A stretch of DNA of 6,870 nucleotides from contig CAJBVC010000675.1 of the NCBI GenBank assembly GCA_903958915.1, positions 1 to 6,870 of the forward strand, written 5' to 3'. The number at the start of each line of letters is the position of its first letter. Positions within the stretch are counted from its first letter, which is position 1. The notes below the pieces were generated by a model that made no database searches, was not told where the DNA came from, and saw only the letters and a list, made by a program, of their open reading frames with translations. The translations under genes were made by a program, and so were the position numbers. Source of the stretch: an uncultured beta proteobacterium (lineage in GTDB: Bacteria > Pseudomonadota > Gammaproteobacteria > Burkholderiales > Burkholderiaceae_C). Below are positions 6,105 through 6,870 of this stretch, one piece after another.

Positions 6105-6870
6105 TTACATCGCCAAAGCCCTCAATACATTCTCGGCAGTAGCCGGCGCCTCCAGTTGCACCGCTTGCCCATTCCCTCGCGCCTGCGCAACCGCATCGCG
6201 CAGCGCCTCATACACGCTGATGGCCAGCATGAAGGGCGGCTCGCCCACGGCCTTGCTGCCAAACACGTTGTCTTCGCGGTTCGCCTCTGGCCACAGGTCC
6301 ACTTTGAAGTGTCCGGGCACATCGCCCGCGGTGGGTATCTTGTAGGTGCTGGGGGCGTGCGTGGTGAGCAGGCCGGCGTCGTTCCACACCAGTTGCTCGG
6401 TGGTGAGCCAGCCCATGCCTTGCACAAAAGCACCCTCGATCTGGCCGATGTCGATGGCAGGGTTCAAAGAACGTCCGACGTCGTGCAGGATGTCCACCTG
6501 CAGTACGCGGCTCTCGCCGGTGAGTGTGTCAAGGGCCACTTCGGTGCATGCGGCGCCGTAGGCAAAGTAGTAGAACGGTCGCCCGGTGAGTGTGGTCTTG
6601 TCGTAGTGGATTTTGGGTGTGCGGTAAAAACCGTCGCTCCAGAGCTGGATGCGGTTGGCATAGGCCAGGCTGACCACTGCTTCAAAGCTGCGTGTTTGCG
6701 TCGGTGAGATCACCTGGCCACCGGTAAAGCGGATCGCGCCCGCGCCACAGCCGTCGAGCCCGCACACAAAGGCCGCCAGGTTGTCGCGCACATGGCGTGC
6801 CGCAAACTGGGCAGCGCGGCCATTGAGGTCGGTACCGGCCGAGGCGGCGGTGGCGGAGGCGTTAGGCACC
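6105..6870 (-). CDS. xdhB: Xanthine dehydrogenase molybdopterin-binding subunit XdhB, C-terminal part (cut by window edge)
   Basis: About 255 codons of the large subunit remain; the full protein is usually about 770-800 residues, so the start lies beyond the right edge. XdhB carries the molybdenum cofactor and oxidises hypoxanthine to xanthine and urate, passing electrons to the XdhA subunit (2Fe-2S and FAD). Residue numbers here count from the first full codon in the window. The fragment shows the family blocks VPNASATAASAGTDLNG (1-17), GFYRTPKIHYD, RPFYYFAYGAACTEVALD, VDILHDVGRSLNPAIDIGQ, EGAFVQGMGWLTTEQLVW and THAPSTYKIPT. The closing SKAVGEPPFMLAIS contains the catalytic glutamate (E210), equivalent to Glu730 of R. 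capsulatus XdhB and Glu1261 of the bovine enzyme. The reading frame is intact to its TAA at 6105-6107. The maturation gene xdhC, often placed after xdhB, does not follow; the next gene is the unrelated cyclase. Confidence 0.95.
   Translation of the reverse strand, partial: VPNASATAASAGTDLNGRAAQFAARHVRDNLAAFVCGLDGCGAGAIRFTGGQVISPTQTRSFEAVVSLAYANRIQLWSDGFYRTPKIHYDKTTLTGRPFYYFAYGAACTEVALDTLTGESRVLQVDILHDVGRSLNPAIDIGQIEGAFVQGMGWLTTEQLVWNDAGLLTTHAPSTYKIPTAGDVPGHFKVDLWPEANREDNVFGSKAVGEPPFMLAISVYEALRDAVAQARGNGQAVQLEAPATAENVLRALAM

Noticed and set aside
5619..6707. 362-codon open frame on the plus strand
   Set aside because: It lies antisense to both the 5' part of the cyclase and xdhB, spans their intergenic region, and encodes a low-complexity Arg/Ser/Cys-rich product with no family motif. 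The opposing genes are strongly recognised.
1..6870. Search for CRISPR arrays, tRNA or rRNA genes, insertion sequences and phage genes
   Set aside because: There are no regularly spaced repeats, no cloverleaf-like segments and no transposase or integrase motifs; about 94% of the window is explained by five protein genes.

Overview
The window looks like ordinary chromosome from a Gram-negative beta-proteobacterium, most likely Burkholderiales (Comamonadaceae-like). This rests on moderately high GC, dense mixed-strand gene order, and by-eye resemblance of the xanthine dehydrogenase, alkylsulfatase and signalling proteins to that group. No search was run, so the taxonomic call is tentative. I see no tRNA, rRNA, CRISPR array, insertion sequence or other mobile element.

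Layout: positions 1-459 (minus) hold the N-terminal 153 codons of a DapA/NanA-superfamily aldolase that runs off the left edge. A 164-bp divergent intergenic region with a nested inverted repeat follows. On the plus strand come a cytoplasmic REC-histidine kinase (624-2090) and, 47 bp later behind a strong ribosome binding site, a lipoprotein alkylsulfatase of the SdsA type (2138-4117). These two probably form one transcription unit. Converging on them is a membrane-bound dCache-HAMP-GGDEF diguanylate cyclase (4153-5886, minus). Upstream of it is a 218-bp intergenic region with a TTGACA promoter element directly abutting a 9-bp tandem repeat. The right end (6105-6870, minus) is the C-terminal third of the xanthine dehydrogenase molybdopterin subunit XdhB, which runs off the right edge.

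How the parts may work together: the alkylsulfatase would release alcohol and sulfate from alkyl sulfate esters in the periplasm or at the outer membrane. The kinase encoded in front of it has no membrane segment and no linked output regulator, so it is probably an intermediate node in a phosphorelay. The cyclase senses something outside the inner membrane through a DctB-like dCache domain and makes c-di-GMP. Its product-inhibition (I) site is altered. The two metabolic genes at the edges have no evident link to the signalling genes.

I did not find a clearly new multi-gene system. The most notable points are the kinase-alkylsulfatase pairing, the unusual REC-kinase architecture, the cyclase promoter with its tandem repeat and near-absent leader, and the altered I-site.
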